In this document: positions 43,417 through 52,560 of the stretch, piece after piece
Numbering within the stretch: the stretch's first letter is position 1
Layout of the letters: every line of letters starts with the position of its first letter
From: Opitutales bacterium UBA2995
GTDB lineage: Bacteria > Verrucomicrobiota > Verrucomicrobiia > Opitutales > UBA2995
DNA: 64,000 nucleotides
NCBI GenBank assembly: GCA_002346535.1
Contig: DDZZ01000010.1
Location: forward strand, 1-64,000
Direction of reading: 5' to 3'
Position numbers and translations under genes: made by a program
The notes under the pieces: model-generated
What the model saw: the letters and a program-made list of their open reading frames with translations, nothing else
Database searches by the model: none
Told to the model about the DNA's origin: nothing

Positions 43417-44568
43417 TCATTCTCGATAGGTTTTGTAAACCCTTGTTACGCGGCTTGAAATTGAGCAAAAACATTCCCAGGGAATGGAATTGGCCCAATC
43501 GCAGAACTCAGCAATTGTGATATCATCTCCCCCTTGGTGACCGATAAATGTCGCTAGATCGCCTTCTTTGGACAGCGTTTCGAGATCCGTCACATCTACG
43601 ATCAGCTGGTCCATGGTGACTCGTCCCAAGACCTGGCAACGTTTTCCTGAAATCAATACCTGGCCGCGGTTGGTAAATTCCATGGGAATTCCATCTGCGT
43701 AGCCTGCTGAAAGGACAGCAATGACCGAAGGTCTAGTAAGAGTGGTCAATCGTCCGTAACTGATCGGGCATCCTTCAGGCAGGGATTTTACCAGGGCAAT
43801 TTTGCTATGAAATGAAAGGACCGGTTCGGTTTTTATTTTGGCAAACAGTGAATCCGGATATGGTGGCGCGCCGAACTGAAGTAGCCCGATCCTGACCGCG
43901 GTGAAAGGGTTGGATTTATCAAAACTTTTCAGACTTGCGCTATTGTCCGCATGAATCATGCACTTCGATAAATCGAAGCGTTTACCTATTGCATACAGTG
44001 CATTGATAAAGCGGTTACGCTGCATTTCTGTGAATTCAGGATCGGATGGAGCGCTGCTAAAATGCGTATATACCCCACTCAATTCCAATGAACTTGCTTT
44101 TTCCAACGCATCCAGTACGGAATCTACAGATTCGTGCCAGACTCCCAGTCGACCCATTCCAGTATCAATTTTTAAATGAACACTTAGATTTTTATTTCTT
44201 TCCAGTGCTTTTTGGTTGTATCGTTCAATTTCCCTGATCGTTGAGACGGTTGGGATCAGATTGTGGTGGAATAGGTAGGGGTCTTCTTCAGGCAATAACG
44301 CCGACAAAACCAGAATGGGCCAACCCGATCCTATCTCTCGCAGTGATTCACCCTCTTGCACATTGGCCACGGCAAACATGTCGACCCCGGAATGCATAAG
44401 CCGGGTGGCTGTCTGGGCAATGCCATGTCCATAAGCGTCCGCCTTAACCACCGCTACATAATGAATGTTCCGCGGCAAAGCCGCCCGAATCTTGAACAAA
44501 TTTCGTTCCAAAGCTGCCAGATCAATTTCAGCCCAGGAACGGTTACTATCTTGAGAAAAGCCTGCCAT
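43417..44568 (-). CDS. alr: Alanine racemase
   Basis: This 383-aa PLP-dependent enzyme interconverts L- and D-alanine for peptidoglycan synthesis. The cofactor lysine is in VAVVKADAYGHG (near residue 43). The catalytic Tyr is in LSAGYADGIPME, and HLKIDTGMGRLG and GRVTMDQLIVDVT are also conserved. Length and N-terminus (SWAEIDLAALERN) are standard. It starts 3 bp after the stop of the TsaB-like gene, so the two are co-transcribed. Confidence 0.95.
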   Translation of the reverse strand: MAGFSQDSNRSWAEIDLAALERNLFKIRAALPRNIHYVAVVKADAYGHGIAQTATRLMHSGVDMFAVANVQEGESLREIGSGWPILVLSALLPEEDPYLFHHNLIPTVSTIREIERYNQKALERNKNLSVHLKIDTGMGRLGVWHESVDSVLDALEKASSLELSGVYTHFSSAPSDPEFTEMQRNRFINALYAIGKRFDLSKCMIHADNSASLKSFDKSNPFTAVRIGLLQFGAPPYPDSLFAKIKTEPVLSFHSKIALVKSLPEGCPISYGRLTTLTRPSVIAVLSAGYADGIPMEFTNRGQVLISGKRCQVLGRVTMDQLIVDVTDLETLSKEGDLATFIGHQGGDDITIAEFCDWANSIPWECFCSISSRVTRVYKTYRE

Positions 44569-44571
44569 ATT

Positions 44572-45234
44572 TTATCGGTGTCTCTGAGGTACCCACTTTT
44601 TGTATTCGGTGATTGCGGTTTGAAATACTCCTGCTTTTTGAACTGCTCGAAATCGGGAAATAAAAGCTTCAGAATCGCCGAGCCCAACAAGATCGTATTC
44701 CAGCGCCTCGGCTTCCGGAGGCGGACCCGGCGAATAAAGGCGTTGTCTGAGAAACCAGCGTGTTGCTGGCCAATTGTTGAGTGATCTTTTTTCAACAACT
44801 TCGATGGGTGGAATTGTCGAATCATTATCGATTCGAATCCCGTTCCAGCAGTCTTTTCTCAAATCCGAAAAAAGGGCGTAAGGATTCTGATTGGTTTCCC
44901 TTGCTTCAACCATCAACATGGCTGCTTCTAAGCTTTTGTAAGCAAAACAGGGTTTTGAATCATTCTGCAAACTATTCCAGGTGCGAATAGCCATGGCGTT
45001 GATTCGTATTCCTAGTGTGGAGCCCGGTCCCTCACAATAGCCGAACCCGGCTAAGGAAGAAAGGGTCAGATCGGCTTCCTGAAGGACGCTTTTTACCGCG
45101 GCAAATAGCGCGGAGGCTACTTCTCCTTCGGGTCTTGCAAAAGCTAGCCACCCATTTGAACCCAAAATGCCGGCTTGCACGCCTAGTGTACTGCAGTCCG
45201 TTATTAGGAGTGGTCGAGGGACTTGAATTTCCAT
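44572..45234 (-). CDS. tsaB: TsaB-like protein (tRNA t6A biosynthesis)
   Basis: This 220-aa ASKHA-fold protein resembles TsaB, the partner of TsaD in forming N6-threonylcarbamoyladenosine on tRNA. The start of the fold (PLLITDCSTLGVQAGIL) and the motif GYCEGPGSTLGIRINAMAIR (G-x-G-P-G-S-x-T-G-x-R in family form) are visible. The second half is diverged, with many charged residues. ATG 45234 fits better than the TTG 33 bp upstream. It forms an operon with alr. The divergence leaves some doubt about function, but the motif and size fit. Confidence 0.82.
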   Translation of the reverse strand: MEIQVPRPLLITDCSTLGVQAGILGSNGWLAFARPEGEVASALFAAVKSVLQEADLTLSSLAGFGYCEGPGSTLGIRINAMAIRTWNSLQNDSKPCFAYKSLEAAMLMVEARETNQNPYALFSDLRKDCWNGIRIDNDSTIPPIEVVEKRSLNNWPATRWFLRQRLYSPGPPPEAEALEYDLVGLGDSEAFISRFRAVQKAGVFQTAITEYKKWVPQRHR

Positions 45235-45391
45235 GCCGAAAACTTCAGGAAAGGCATCCTTTCTCAAGGAATCAATGCCAATTGCGAGTGAATTTTTAGA
45301 GTTTGACCCTTACCTATTTAGGCATTGACCCGGTCATAGGTGAAATAATCATTAATCGCTTTTTTATCTTTATCTAACGAGAAGTTTTATC

Positions 45392-46723
45392 GTGAGCATA
45401 CAAGTCGAAGACCTAAGCGAGTCCCGGAAAAAATTAACCGTCTTAATCGAGGCAGCAGAAATAACCGAAGAAGAGAAGAAACTGGTTGGAGAGTTTTCGA
45501 AGCAAGCGCGGATTCCTGGGTTCCGCCCCGGAAAGGCACCGGCTTCAATGATCATGAACAAGTACGGCAAGGATGTTGCCGAGGAATTGAAGCGAAAAGT
45601 GGTCGCCACGGCCTATGATAAAATCAATAAAGACGATTCTATTCAGGTGTATACCATTGTCGATTTTCATGAAGGGGAAATCGAAGCGGGAAAGGATGCC
45701 ACGATTGAATTCACCGTCGATCTGGATCCCACCATTGATTTGCCCGATTACAAAGGCATTGCCGTGACAGTTCCCAAAATTGAGGTAACTGACCAAGAAG
45801 TGAATGAAACTGTTTATACCTTGCGTTCTCAACGAGCCGATTTTGTTGAAAAGGAAAGTGAGGCTTCAGCGTCAGATTACGTGCAACTTGGTTATGAAGG
45901 TTTTTTGGCCGGTAAGCCGCTTTCCGAAACCATCACTGACCAGCCTGTTTTCAGTAAACAAAACTCCACCTGGGAGGAAGCCGGTACTGAGCGAGCAGAT
46001 TTTCCTGGTTTGGCCAAGGAACTGGTTGGCTTAAAAAAGGGAGATGAAAAAGAGATCACCTTAAATTTCCCAGACGATTTTCGCGTCGAGGGCCTGCAAG
46101 GTAAATCGGTTCAATACAAAGTCAACATCACGGAGGTGCGGGAGAAAAAGCTGCCAGAAATGGATGAGGAATTTCTCAAGAGCATGAGTGTTGAATCGGA
46201 GAAGGAACTGAAAGAGAATGTTCTGAATGATCTGACGAATCGCAAGGAGCAGGAGTCGAATCAAATCAAGCGCGAACAGATTATGAATTTCCTGGCTGAA
46301 AAGTCCACATTCGCGATACCGCAGTCGGCTGTCGACGGCGAATCAACTCGAATTTTACAAGGAATGCTTCAGCAGCAGGCACAATCCCAGGAAGCCCTTG
46401 AAAATCCTGAAATTACCCAGCTTGAAATGCAGGATAGGGCCAAGGAAGAGGCTGAGAAACGGGTTCAAATTAACCTCATTCTCAATAAAATTGCGGAATT
46501 GGAGGAAATTAAACCCGAGGACCAGGATTTCCAGGCTATGATTTATCAGGAAGCCATGTATACCCAGCAAAAACCCGAACAAATTGCTAAAGATTTAAGA
46601 AAAGATCAGGGGCGATTGCGCTCGATGCATGAATCCATATTAATCAACAAGACTCTTGATTTCCTGACGGAACAATCTACCGTCTCCGGAAATTTAGAAA
46701 CACCTGAAAAGGAGAAAAAATAA
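45392..46723 (+). CDS. tig: Trigger factor
   Basis: This 443-aa ribosome-associated chaperone has a GTG start. The N-terminal domain contains the ribosome-docking signature PGFRPGKAPASM. The PPIase-like domain is at about 150-245 (YVQLGYEGFLAGKPL; FPGLAKELVGLKKGDEKE). The C-terminal arms are helical and rich in Gln and Glu, as is usual. It binds nascent chains at the exit tunnel. Its stop codon directly abuts the clpP start, so tig-clpP-clpX form one operon linking folding and proteolysis, as in many bacteria. Confidence 0.95.
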   Translation: MSIQVEDLSESRKKLTVLIEAAEITEEEKKLVGEFSKQARIPGFRPGKAPASMIMNKYGKDVAEELKRKVVATAYDKINKDDSIQVYTIVDFHEGEIEAGKDATIEFTVDLDPTIDLPDYKGIAVTVPKIEVTDQEVNETVYTLRSQRADFVEKESEASASDYVQLGYEGFLAGKPLSETITDQPVFSKQNSTWEEAGTERADFPGLAKELVGLKKGDEKEITLNFPDDFRVEGLQGKSVQYKVNITEVREKKLPEMDEEFLKSMSVESEKELKENVLNDLTNRKEQESNQIKREQIMNFLAEKSTFAIPQSAVDGESTRILQGMLQQQAQSQEALENPEITQLEMQDRAKEEAEKRVQINLILNKIAELEEIKPEDQDFQAMIYQEAMYTQQKPEQIAKDLRKDQGRLRSMHESILINKTLDFLTEQSTVSGNLETPEKEKK

Positions 46724-47329
46724 GTGAGCTTTTACGTCCCCAACGTTATTGAAAACACCGGCCGTGGCGAGCGGAGCATGGATATTTACAGTCGGCTTTT
46801 GAAAGACCGTATTGTATTTATCGGTACTCCAATTGATGACACGATCGCTAATCTAGTTATCGCCCAATTGCTCTTCCTAGAAATGGAAGACCCGAAGAAG
46901 GATATTAATTTGTACATTAATTCCCCTGGAGGGGTGGTCACCGGCGGAATGGCAATTTACGACACGGTCAACCTACTCAGCTGCGATGTCGTAACTTACT
47001 GTGTCGGCATGGCCGCAAGTATGGCTACCGTGCTTTTGGCTTCGGGAACTCCGGGTAAACGGTATGCGTTGCCCAACAGTCGGGTGATGATTCACCAACC
47101 GACAGGCGGTGCCGGTGGACAGACTTCAGACATTTCAATCGCCGCCAAAGAAATTATCCGGTGGAAAAAGACTTTAAACTGCGTAATCGCCAAACACACA
47201 GGAAAGACAGAGAGCCAAATCGAAAAGGACTCCGACCGCGATTATTACATGACTGCTGAGGAAGCTAAGGAATATGGCATCGTCGACAATGTCATAGAAG
47301 CACGGAGCGAAGTCGAAAGAGCATCCTGA
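46724..47329 (+). CDS. clpP: ATP-dependent Clp protease proteolytic subunit
   Basis: This 201-aa serine peptidase forms the 14-mer chamber. The catalytic Ser is in GMAASMATVLLASG, the His in MIHQPTGG, and the Asp in DSDRDYYMTAEEA. The opening (VPNVIENTGRGERSMDIYSR) is the processed ClpP start. GTG follows the tig stop with no gap. Length is normal. Confidence 0.97.
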   Translation: MSFYVPNVIENTGRGERSMDIYSRLLKDRIVFIGTPIDDTIANLVIAQLLFLEMEDPKKDINLYINSPGGVVTGGMAIYDTVNLLSCDVVTYCVGMAASMATVLLASGTPGKRYALPNSRVMIHQPTGGAGGQTSDISIAAKEIIRWKKTLNCVIAKHTGKTESQIEKDSDRDYYMTAEEAKEYGIVDNVIEARSEVERAS

Positions 47330-47335
47330 TCACCC

Positions 47336-48664
47336 ATGGCCAAATCCACCAAACTTACATTCTGTTCTTTTTGCGGTAAGTCGCAGAATGAGGTTAGCAA
47401 GATGATTGCGGGGCCTGGAGGTGTGTACATTTGCAATTCCTGTGTGAATGTTTGTAAGACGGTCATCGACCGGGAGGTAAAGGCTTCTCAACCACAGGAT
47501 TCGGCTCCCTTCAAACTGCTCAAGCCCAACCAGATTTGTTCTGAGCTAAACCAATATGTGATTGGTCAGGATCACGCCAAGAAGGTTTTGTCCGTAGCGG
47601 TTTACAACCACTACAAGCGGTTGATTCACCGTAATGAGGCTCACGACCGCAAGATCGATGAATCGCTTATCGATGTCGAAATCGAAAAAAGCAATATTTT
47701 GATGATTGGGCCAACGGGCAGCGGAAAGACTTACCTGGCCCGCAAGCTTGCCAAGTTATTGGATGTTCCCTTTGCCATCGCCGACGCAACTACCCTAACC
47801 GAGGCTGGTTATGTAGGTGAGGATGTGGAAAATATCGTTCTCCGGCTCCTGCAATCGGCAAACTACGATGTAAAGAAAGCCGAATGCGGAATCATTTATG
47901 TGGATGAAATTGACAAAATTGGTCGCAAAACCGACAATGTTTCGATCACACGTGACGTATCCGGTGAAGGAGTACAACAGGCCTTATTGAAAATTTTGGA
48001 AGGCACGATTTGCAATGTGCCACCCCAGGGAGGCCGTAAACACCCCAACCAGGAATATGTTCAGGTAAACACTGAAAACATCCTGTTCATTTGCGGAGGG
48101 GCTTACGTTGGACTTGAAGAGATTATCAACAAGCGAATTGGTCAACGTTTCCTAGGCTACAACCAGGCACAAATTGAAGAGGAAAAAGACAAATCTGCCA
48201 GCATGGTAGCCAAATTGGAGCCTGAGGACCTCGTTAAATTTGGCATGATTCCCGAATTTATCGGAAGGTTGCCAATCACGACTGTCTTGGAAGAGCTTTC
48301 AGTAGAGGATTTGGAAAAAATTCTCCAAGTGACTAAAAATTCCCTAGTGAAGCAGTATGAGAAACTGTTTGCCCTTGATGGGGTTAATTTAAGTTTTCGC
48401 CCAGAGGCTGTAAAAGCGATTGCCGGGCAAGCGAAAAAACTGAAAACCGGTGCACGTGCGCTCAGGTCCATTATGGAAAAGATCATGCTCGATCTTATGT
48501 ATGATCTTCCCCATTACGACGATGTTGATGAAGTCGTCATTACCCAGGGTGTGGTTGACGGAAAACGAAAGCCACAAATCAAACGGATGGTAAAACCCGC
48601 AAAAAAAGAACATCCGGCTGTGACACCAACCAAATCGAACTGTGAGCCCAAGGACGCGGCTTAG
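47336..48664 (+). CDS. clpX: Clp protease ATP-binding subunit ClpX
   Basis: This 442-aa AAA+ unfoldase has the zinc-binding C10-x2-C13 and C33-x2-C36 at the N-terminus, Walker A GPTGSGKT, pore loop GYVGED, Walker B IIYVDEIDK, and an RH-like and IGF-type peptidase-docking loop region around RIGQRFLGYNQ (where IGF is normally found the local sequence is RFLGY). It feeds substrates to ClpP, encoded 6 bp upstream. A Lys/Pro-rich tail of ~40 residues follows the core. Its stop overlaps that of the convergent M42 peptidase gene by 4 bp. Confidence 0.96.
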   Translation: MAKSTKLTFCSFCGKSQNEVSKMIAGPGGVYICNSCVNVCKTVIDREVKASQPQDSAPFKLLKPNQICSELNQYVIGQDHAKKVLSVAVYNHYKRLIHRNEAHDRKIDESLIDVEIEKSNILMIGPTGSGKTYLARKLAKLLDVPFAIADATTLTEAGYVGEDVENIVLRLLQSANYDVKKAECGIIYVDEIDKIGRKTDNVSITRDVSGEGVQQALLKILEGTICNVPPQGGRKHPNQEYVQVNTENILFICGGAYVGLEEIINKRIGQRFLGYNQAQIEEEKDKSASMVAKLEPEDLVKFGMIPEFIGRLPITTVLEELSVEDLEKILQVTKNSLVKQYEKLFALDGVNLSFRPEAVKAIAGQAKKLKTGARALRSIMEKIMLDLMYDLPHYDDVDEVVITQGVVDGKRKPQIKRMVKPAKKEHPAVTPTKSNCEPKDAA

Positions 48665-49737
48665 AGGATTGCCCGATCGCCAGTATTGAGCGTCTCTATA
48701 TAAGCTACCAGTAACTGGATACAGGCTTCAACGTCCTTAAGGTCCGCCATTTCACTTGGTGTATGCATATAGCGTAAAGCCAGGCCGATGTTTCCGGTAG
48801 CAACGCCTGGTCCTGCCACTTGAATGGCCCGTGAATCGTTGGAAATAATTCCTCTTTCGGCTTCCAGTTGATAGGGAATAGTTTCCGCTTCAGCTACCGC
48901 GATGAGTCCCTCGGCGACTACCGGATTGATTTGAGCTCCTCGCGTAATAATTACTCCGTCTCCCATTTTAAAGGCGCCAAACCGTTTATTATCTGCATCT
49001 GGAAAATCGGTTGCGTGGCCTACGTCGATAGCTATGCCATAATCAGGCGATGCAGCATAAGTGGATGTCATCGCACCTCTCACACCAATTTCTTCCTGAG
49101 AGGTTCCAACAGCAATCACTTTTGCTGCCAAATCCTTGACCTTGGAAAGCCTTATCAATGTTTCGCCAGCGATATAGGCTCCAGTCTTATTGTCAAACGC
49201 ACGAGCTGTTCCGATGGATCCATTTAACAATTCAAATTCGTGGTCATAGGTGCCTGAATCACCAACACGTACCATCGATTCTGCTTCATCTTTGGAGGAG
49301 ACCCCAAGATCGATCCACATGTTGTAAATCTTTGGGACTTTTTCGCGCTCATTGGTATCCATTTGATGAATCGCTCGTTTTCCGGTTACACCGGTTACCA
49401 CTCCATCCTTAGTTTTGATGCGAACGCGCCTTCCGGGAATCATCATACGGTCATGCCCACCAATAGGATCAAAGAAAAGGTACCCCCGATCATCGATGTA
49501 TTTTATTATAAATCCGAGCTCGTCCAAATGCCCGGTCAATAAAATTGAGGGATCACCGTCTGGATTGAGGGTGGCAATGCGATTCCCCAAGACGTCTTTT
49601 TCATAAATATCTGCCTTGGGTTCTACAAACGTGTCAAAGACAGCTTGGGCTTCGGCTTCCTGTCCCGATGGTGACCGACTGGCCAAAAGCTGATTTAAAA
49701 AGTCAGGTACCTGGTATTCCTTTTTGGGCATGGGCAT
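48661..49737 (-). CDS. M42-family aminopeptidase
   Basis: This 358-aa cocatalytic dinuclear metallopeptidase (glutamyl/deblocking aminopeptidase, often annotated as endoglucanase M). Metal and catalytic motifs: LTGHLDELGFIIK, ARAFDNKTGAY (bridging Asp), GTSQEEIGVRGAMT (general base Glu pair), DVGHATDFPD, and HTPSEMADLKDVEA (last His). These enzymes assemble into dodecamers and trim cytoplasmic peptides, which would suit a place downstream of ClpXP, but they are transcribed from the opposite strand. Substrate preference is not predictable. The start is at ATG 49737 or 49731. Confidence 0.9.
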   Translation of the reverse strand: MPMPKKEYQVPDFLNQLLASRSPSGQEAEAQAVFDTFVEPKADIYEKDVLGNRIATLNPDGDPSILLTGHLDELGFIIKYIDDRGYLFFDPIGGHDRMMIPGRRVRIKTKDGVVTGVTGKRAIHQMDTNEREKVPKIYNMWIDLGVSSKDEAESMVRVGDSGTYDHEFELLNGSIGTARAFDNKTGAYIAGETLIRLSKVKDLAAKVIAVGTSQEEIGVRGAMTSTYAASPDYGIAIDVGHATDFPDADNKRFGAFKMGDGVIITRGAQINPVVAEGLIAVAEAETIPYQLEAERGIISNDSRAIQVAGPGVATGNIGLALRYMHTPSEMADLKDVEACIQLLVAYIETLNTGDRAIL

Positions 49738-50163
49738 GAGTGTAGGCCACGAACCCTGGATCTCAAGTCAGGAGTTAGATTGATTGAATTGTAAATCCTT
49801 TGGTCTCGTTTTAGGGGTTTAGAGTTTACGGTCCAGTGGTTTATTCTCTGCGTAATTTGTTGGCCTTCTCATTTTGTTAGTGGAGTAATTTTTGAACCCT
49901 GCGATAAAACTCAGGGCAGGCACAAGAAAACGGAGATTAAAGGGCTTTCATTTAAAACAGAGTGGTTTTCATTAAATTTTCAATTACAATTATTTTGTTT
50001 TTTCTTTTTAAGAAAATCATAAAGATTTAAACGGTTTTTTGTGGCGAAATTCCCAAAATAAATCGAAGCACGAACTTACAGTGCGACAGGGTAAAGCCCC
50101 TCCTACAAAGCTAGAGAACAAAATTCAGTTGCCTGATAGCCGAATCTACCTAACTCGTTGGGT
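49738..50163. other. Intergenic with AT-rich stretch and REP-like element
   Basis: This 426-bp divergent gap separates the M42 gene and hisA and should hold both promoters. A very AT-rich block is at about 49970-50035. A REP-like element is at 50083-50107. No gene was recognised. Confidence 0.45.
50083..50107 (-). repeat. REP-like element, inverted orientation
   Basis: The reverse complement reads TGTAGGAGGGGCTTTACCCT, matching the REP-like core. It lies about 55 bp before the hisA start. Confidence 0.55.
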
Positions 50164-50895
50164 GTGATTATATATCCCGCTATTGATATCAAAAACGGAA
50201 GGGCCGTTCGCTTGCTCCAAGGAAAAGCCGATCAGGAAACAGTCTATTTTGATAGCCCGCTGGATGCAGCCAAAGTATGGATGGATGCCGGAACTAAGTG
50301 GATGCACATGGTCGATCTGGACGGAGCATTTGAGGGAGTATCGGCAAATTTGGCCCGTGTAGAAGAAGTGGCCTCACAAGGCGTGAAAGTTCAATTTGGG
50401 GGTGGATTAAGAAATAAAAAAGCTGTACGTGCTGCCTTCGATGCAGGAGTCTCCCGTGCAATCATCGGCACCAAAGCCTGCTCTGATCCCGAGTTTGTTC
50501 AAGAGCTAGTTGAGGAGTTTGGTGATAAGATCGCTGTTGGAATTGATGCGAAAAATGGGTTAGTGGCCGTAAAAGGTTGGGTCGATACCTCTGATGTGAC
50601 GGCCTTAGATCTTGCCAAGCAAGTATCTGATTTTGGGGTACGCACGATTATTTACACTGATATCAGCACTGATGGCATGATGACCGGGCCGAATGTAGAG
50701 GCGCAGGAGAAGATGCTTAACCATTGTTCAGCTAATATTATCGCGAGCGGGGGAGTTTCAAGAATTGAGGATCTCGCAATTGTAGCTGATTTGGAAAAAC
50801 GATGTCCAAACTTCGATGGGGTCATTACTGGAAAAGCCATTTACGAAGGCGTCATCGACCTCAATGTTGCGCTGGAACATTATCCTCAAATTTAA
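50164..50895 (+). CDS. hisA: Phosphoribosylformimino-AICAR-ribotide isomerase
   Basis: This is a (beta/alpha)8 enzyme of histidine synthesis, 243 aa. GTG 50164 gives the conserved start MIIYPAIDIKNGRAVRLLQG with the first catalytic Asp; a TTG 6 bp upstream is less typical. The second catalytic Asp is in VIYTDIS-like TIIYTDISTDGM. The phosphate-binding glycine motifs (QFGGGLRNKKAVRAAF and IIASGGVSRIEDL) are intact. It stands apart from other his genes here. 47 bp later begins the peptide-binding protein gene. Confidence 0.95.
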   Translation: MIIYPAIDIKNGRAVRLLQGKADQETVYFDSPLDAAKVWMDAGTKWMHMVDLDGAFEGVSANLARVEEVASQGVKVQFGGGLRNKKAVRAAFDAGVSRAIIGTKACSDPEFVQELVEEFGDKIAVGIDAKNGLVAVKGWVDTSDVTALDLAKQVSDFGVRTIIYTDISTDGMMTGPNVEAQEKMLNHCSANIIASGGVSRIEDLAIVADLEKRCPNFDGVITGKAIYEGVIDLNVALEHYPQI

Positions 50896-50942
50896 GTCCC
50901 TTTGAGAGCAATAATGCACCCAAATGAATTTCTAAAAAAACC

Positions 50943-52556
50943 ATGATTAATCGTACCTGTTTCGCCGCAACGCTCGTCATCGTAACCTTCATTTCAATTG
51001 CTTGTATACCACGAGAACGTGCCGTCGATGCTGGAATAAAAACGCAGACAATACATATCGCAAATGGAGCGGAACCACAAACTCTGGATCCGCATGTTGT
51101 CACTGGCATTCCGGAAGATAGGATTGTAAGGAATATATTCGAAGGTCTAGTTGTTCTAAATCCTGATACCGTGGAACCTGCGCCTGGTTCAGCGGAAAGG
51201 TGGGAAGTTTTGGATGGAGGAAGGCAGTTTCGTTTTCACCTCCGGAAAAATTTAAGGTGGTCAAATGGAGATCCAATTACTGCTCACGATTTTCACTACT
51301 CGATGAATCGGGTATTATCACCCACAATAGCAAATCCCTATATCATATTTTTCGAAGGCCTCACCAACGCGATCGCCTATCATGAAGGTAAGGTTACAGA
51401 TTTTGATCAGGTAGGTGTTAAGGTAATTGACGACCACACTTTGGATATTTTGATGGATGAGCCAAGTCCGGTATTACTCAGCTACATGACGGGCCAATAC
51501 TTTTATCCAGTTCACAAAGAGTCTCTTGAGAAATATGGAAAAATGGATGAACGAGGTACTCCTTGGTTTAGGCCAGGTAACATTGTTAGCAACGGTGCGT
51601 TTAATCTTAAAGAATGGATTACAAATACTCACGTCTTGTTGGAGCCTAATCCTCATTATTGGGACGCGGAAAGTGTCCGGCTTAAAAATGTATTTATGTA
51701 TCCCATTGAAAGCTTTGACACCCAAAATAGAGCATTTCAAAATGGTCAAGTCCATGTTGCTCACAACCTTCCTCAACATATTATCATGGAATTGGAAAAA
51801 GAGCGGCCTCCTGAATATATAAGTCATATCTATTTGGGCACCTATTATTACGCCTTTAACAACAACAAAACACCTTTGGACAATCCTAAGGTGCGTCGGG
51901 CTCTTTCAATGGCGATCAACAGGGAGCAAATAGTAAAGCAAGTGGCTCAGGGAGGTCAGCAGCCAGCTTATTCCTTTGTCCCACCGGGAGCAAATGGCTA
52001 TCAGCCCGATTACCAACTCGAGGAAAATCTTGAAGAATCCCGAAAATTGCTCTCCGAAGCCGGCTATCCTAATGGTCAAGGATTTCCTGTTTTGAGTGTT
52101 CTATTCAACACTTCTGAAAATCATCGAAGGATAGCTGAAGCTATTCATCAGATGTGGAAAAATGGGTTAGGCATAGACATTGAGCTACAGAACATGGAGT
52201 GGAAGGTCTATCTGGAAACTCGCGACCGCGGCGATTTTGAGATTTCTCGGGCTGCGTGGGTAGGCGGCGATGACCACGCGGGATACCTTGATATTTTGGT
52301 AACTGGTTCAGGTAACAATGACACGAAGTGGTCGAATTTCGCTTTTGACGAACTCTACAAAAAATCAGCGACCATTATGGATCCTGAACTGCGCATAAAA
52401 ACCGTACAACAAGCGGAGGCTATCATGCTTAAGGAAATGCCAATTGCGCCGATCTATTTTTACACGGTCAATTATTTGGTCGATACCCGAGTGAAAGGTT
52501 GGGATACAAATTCGGTTGACCGAAGATTCCTGAAAGATGTGTATTTAGAGGAGTAG
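50943..52556 (+). CDS. Oligopeptide-binding protein (SBP_bac_5 family)
   Basis: This 537-aa exported solute-binding protein of the OppA/DppA family has an N-terminal signal with a possible lipidation Cys (FISIACIP). Family landmarks: EPQTLDPHVVTGIPEDRIVR, GRQFRFHLRKNLRWSNGDPI, HDFHYSMNRVL, DNPKVRRALSMAINREQIV and EAIMLKEMPIAPIYFY. It would deliver peptides to an ABC importer, but no opp permease or ATPase genes are near, so the rest of the system is elsewhere. Length is typical of OppA. ATG start at 50943. Confidence 0.92.
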   Translation: MINRTCFAATLVIVTFISIACIPRERAVDAGIKTQTIHIANGAEPQTLDPHVVTGIPEDRIVRNIFEGLVVLNPDTVEPAPGSAERWEVLDGGRQFRFHLRKNLRWSNGDPITAHDFHYSMNRVLSPTIANPYIIFFEGLTNAIAYHEGKVTDFDQVGVKVIDDHTLDILMDEPSPVLLSYMTGQYFYPVHKESLEKYGKMDERGTPWFRPGNIVSNGAFNLKEWITNTHVLLEPNPHYWDAESVRLKNVFMYPIESFDTQNRAFQNGQVHVAHNLPQHIIMELEKERPPEYISHIYLGTYYYAFNNNKTPLDNPKVRRALSMAINREQIVKQVAQGGQQPAYSFVPPGANGYQPDYQLEENLEESRKLLSEAGYPNGQGFPVLSVLFNTSENHRRIAEAIHQMWKNGLGIDIELQNMEWKVYLETRDRGDFEISRAAWVGGDDHAGYLDILVTGSGNNDTKWSNFAFDELYKKSATIMDPELRIKTVQQAEAIMLKEMPIAPIYFYTVNYLVDTRVKGWDTNSVDRRFLKDVYLEE

Positions 52557-52560
52557 ATTC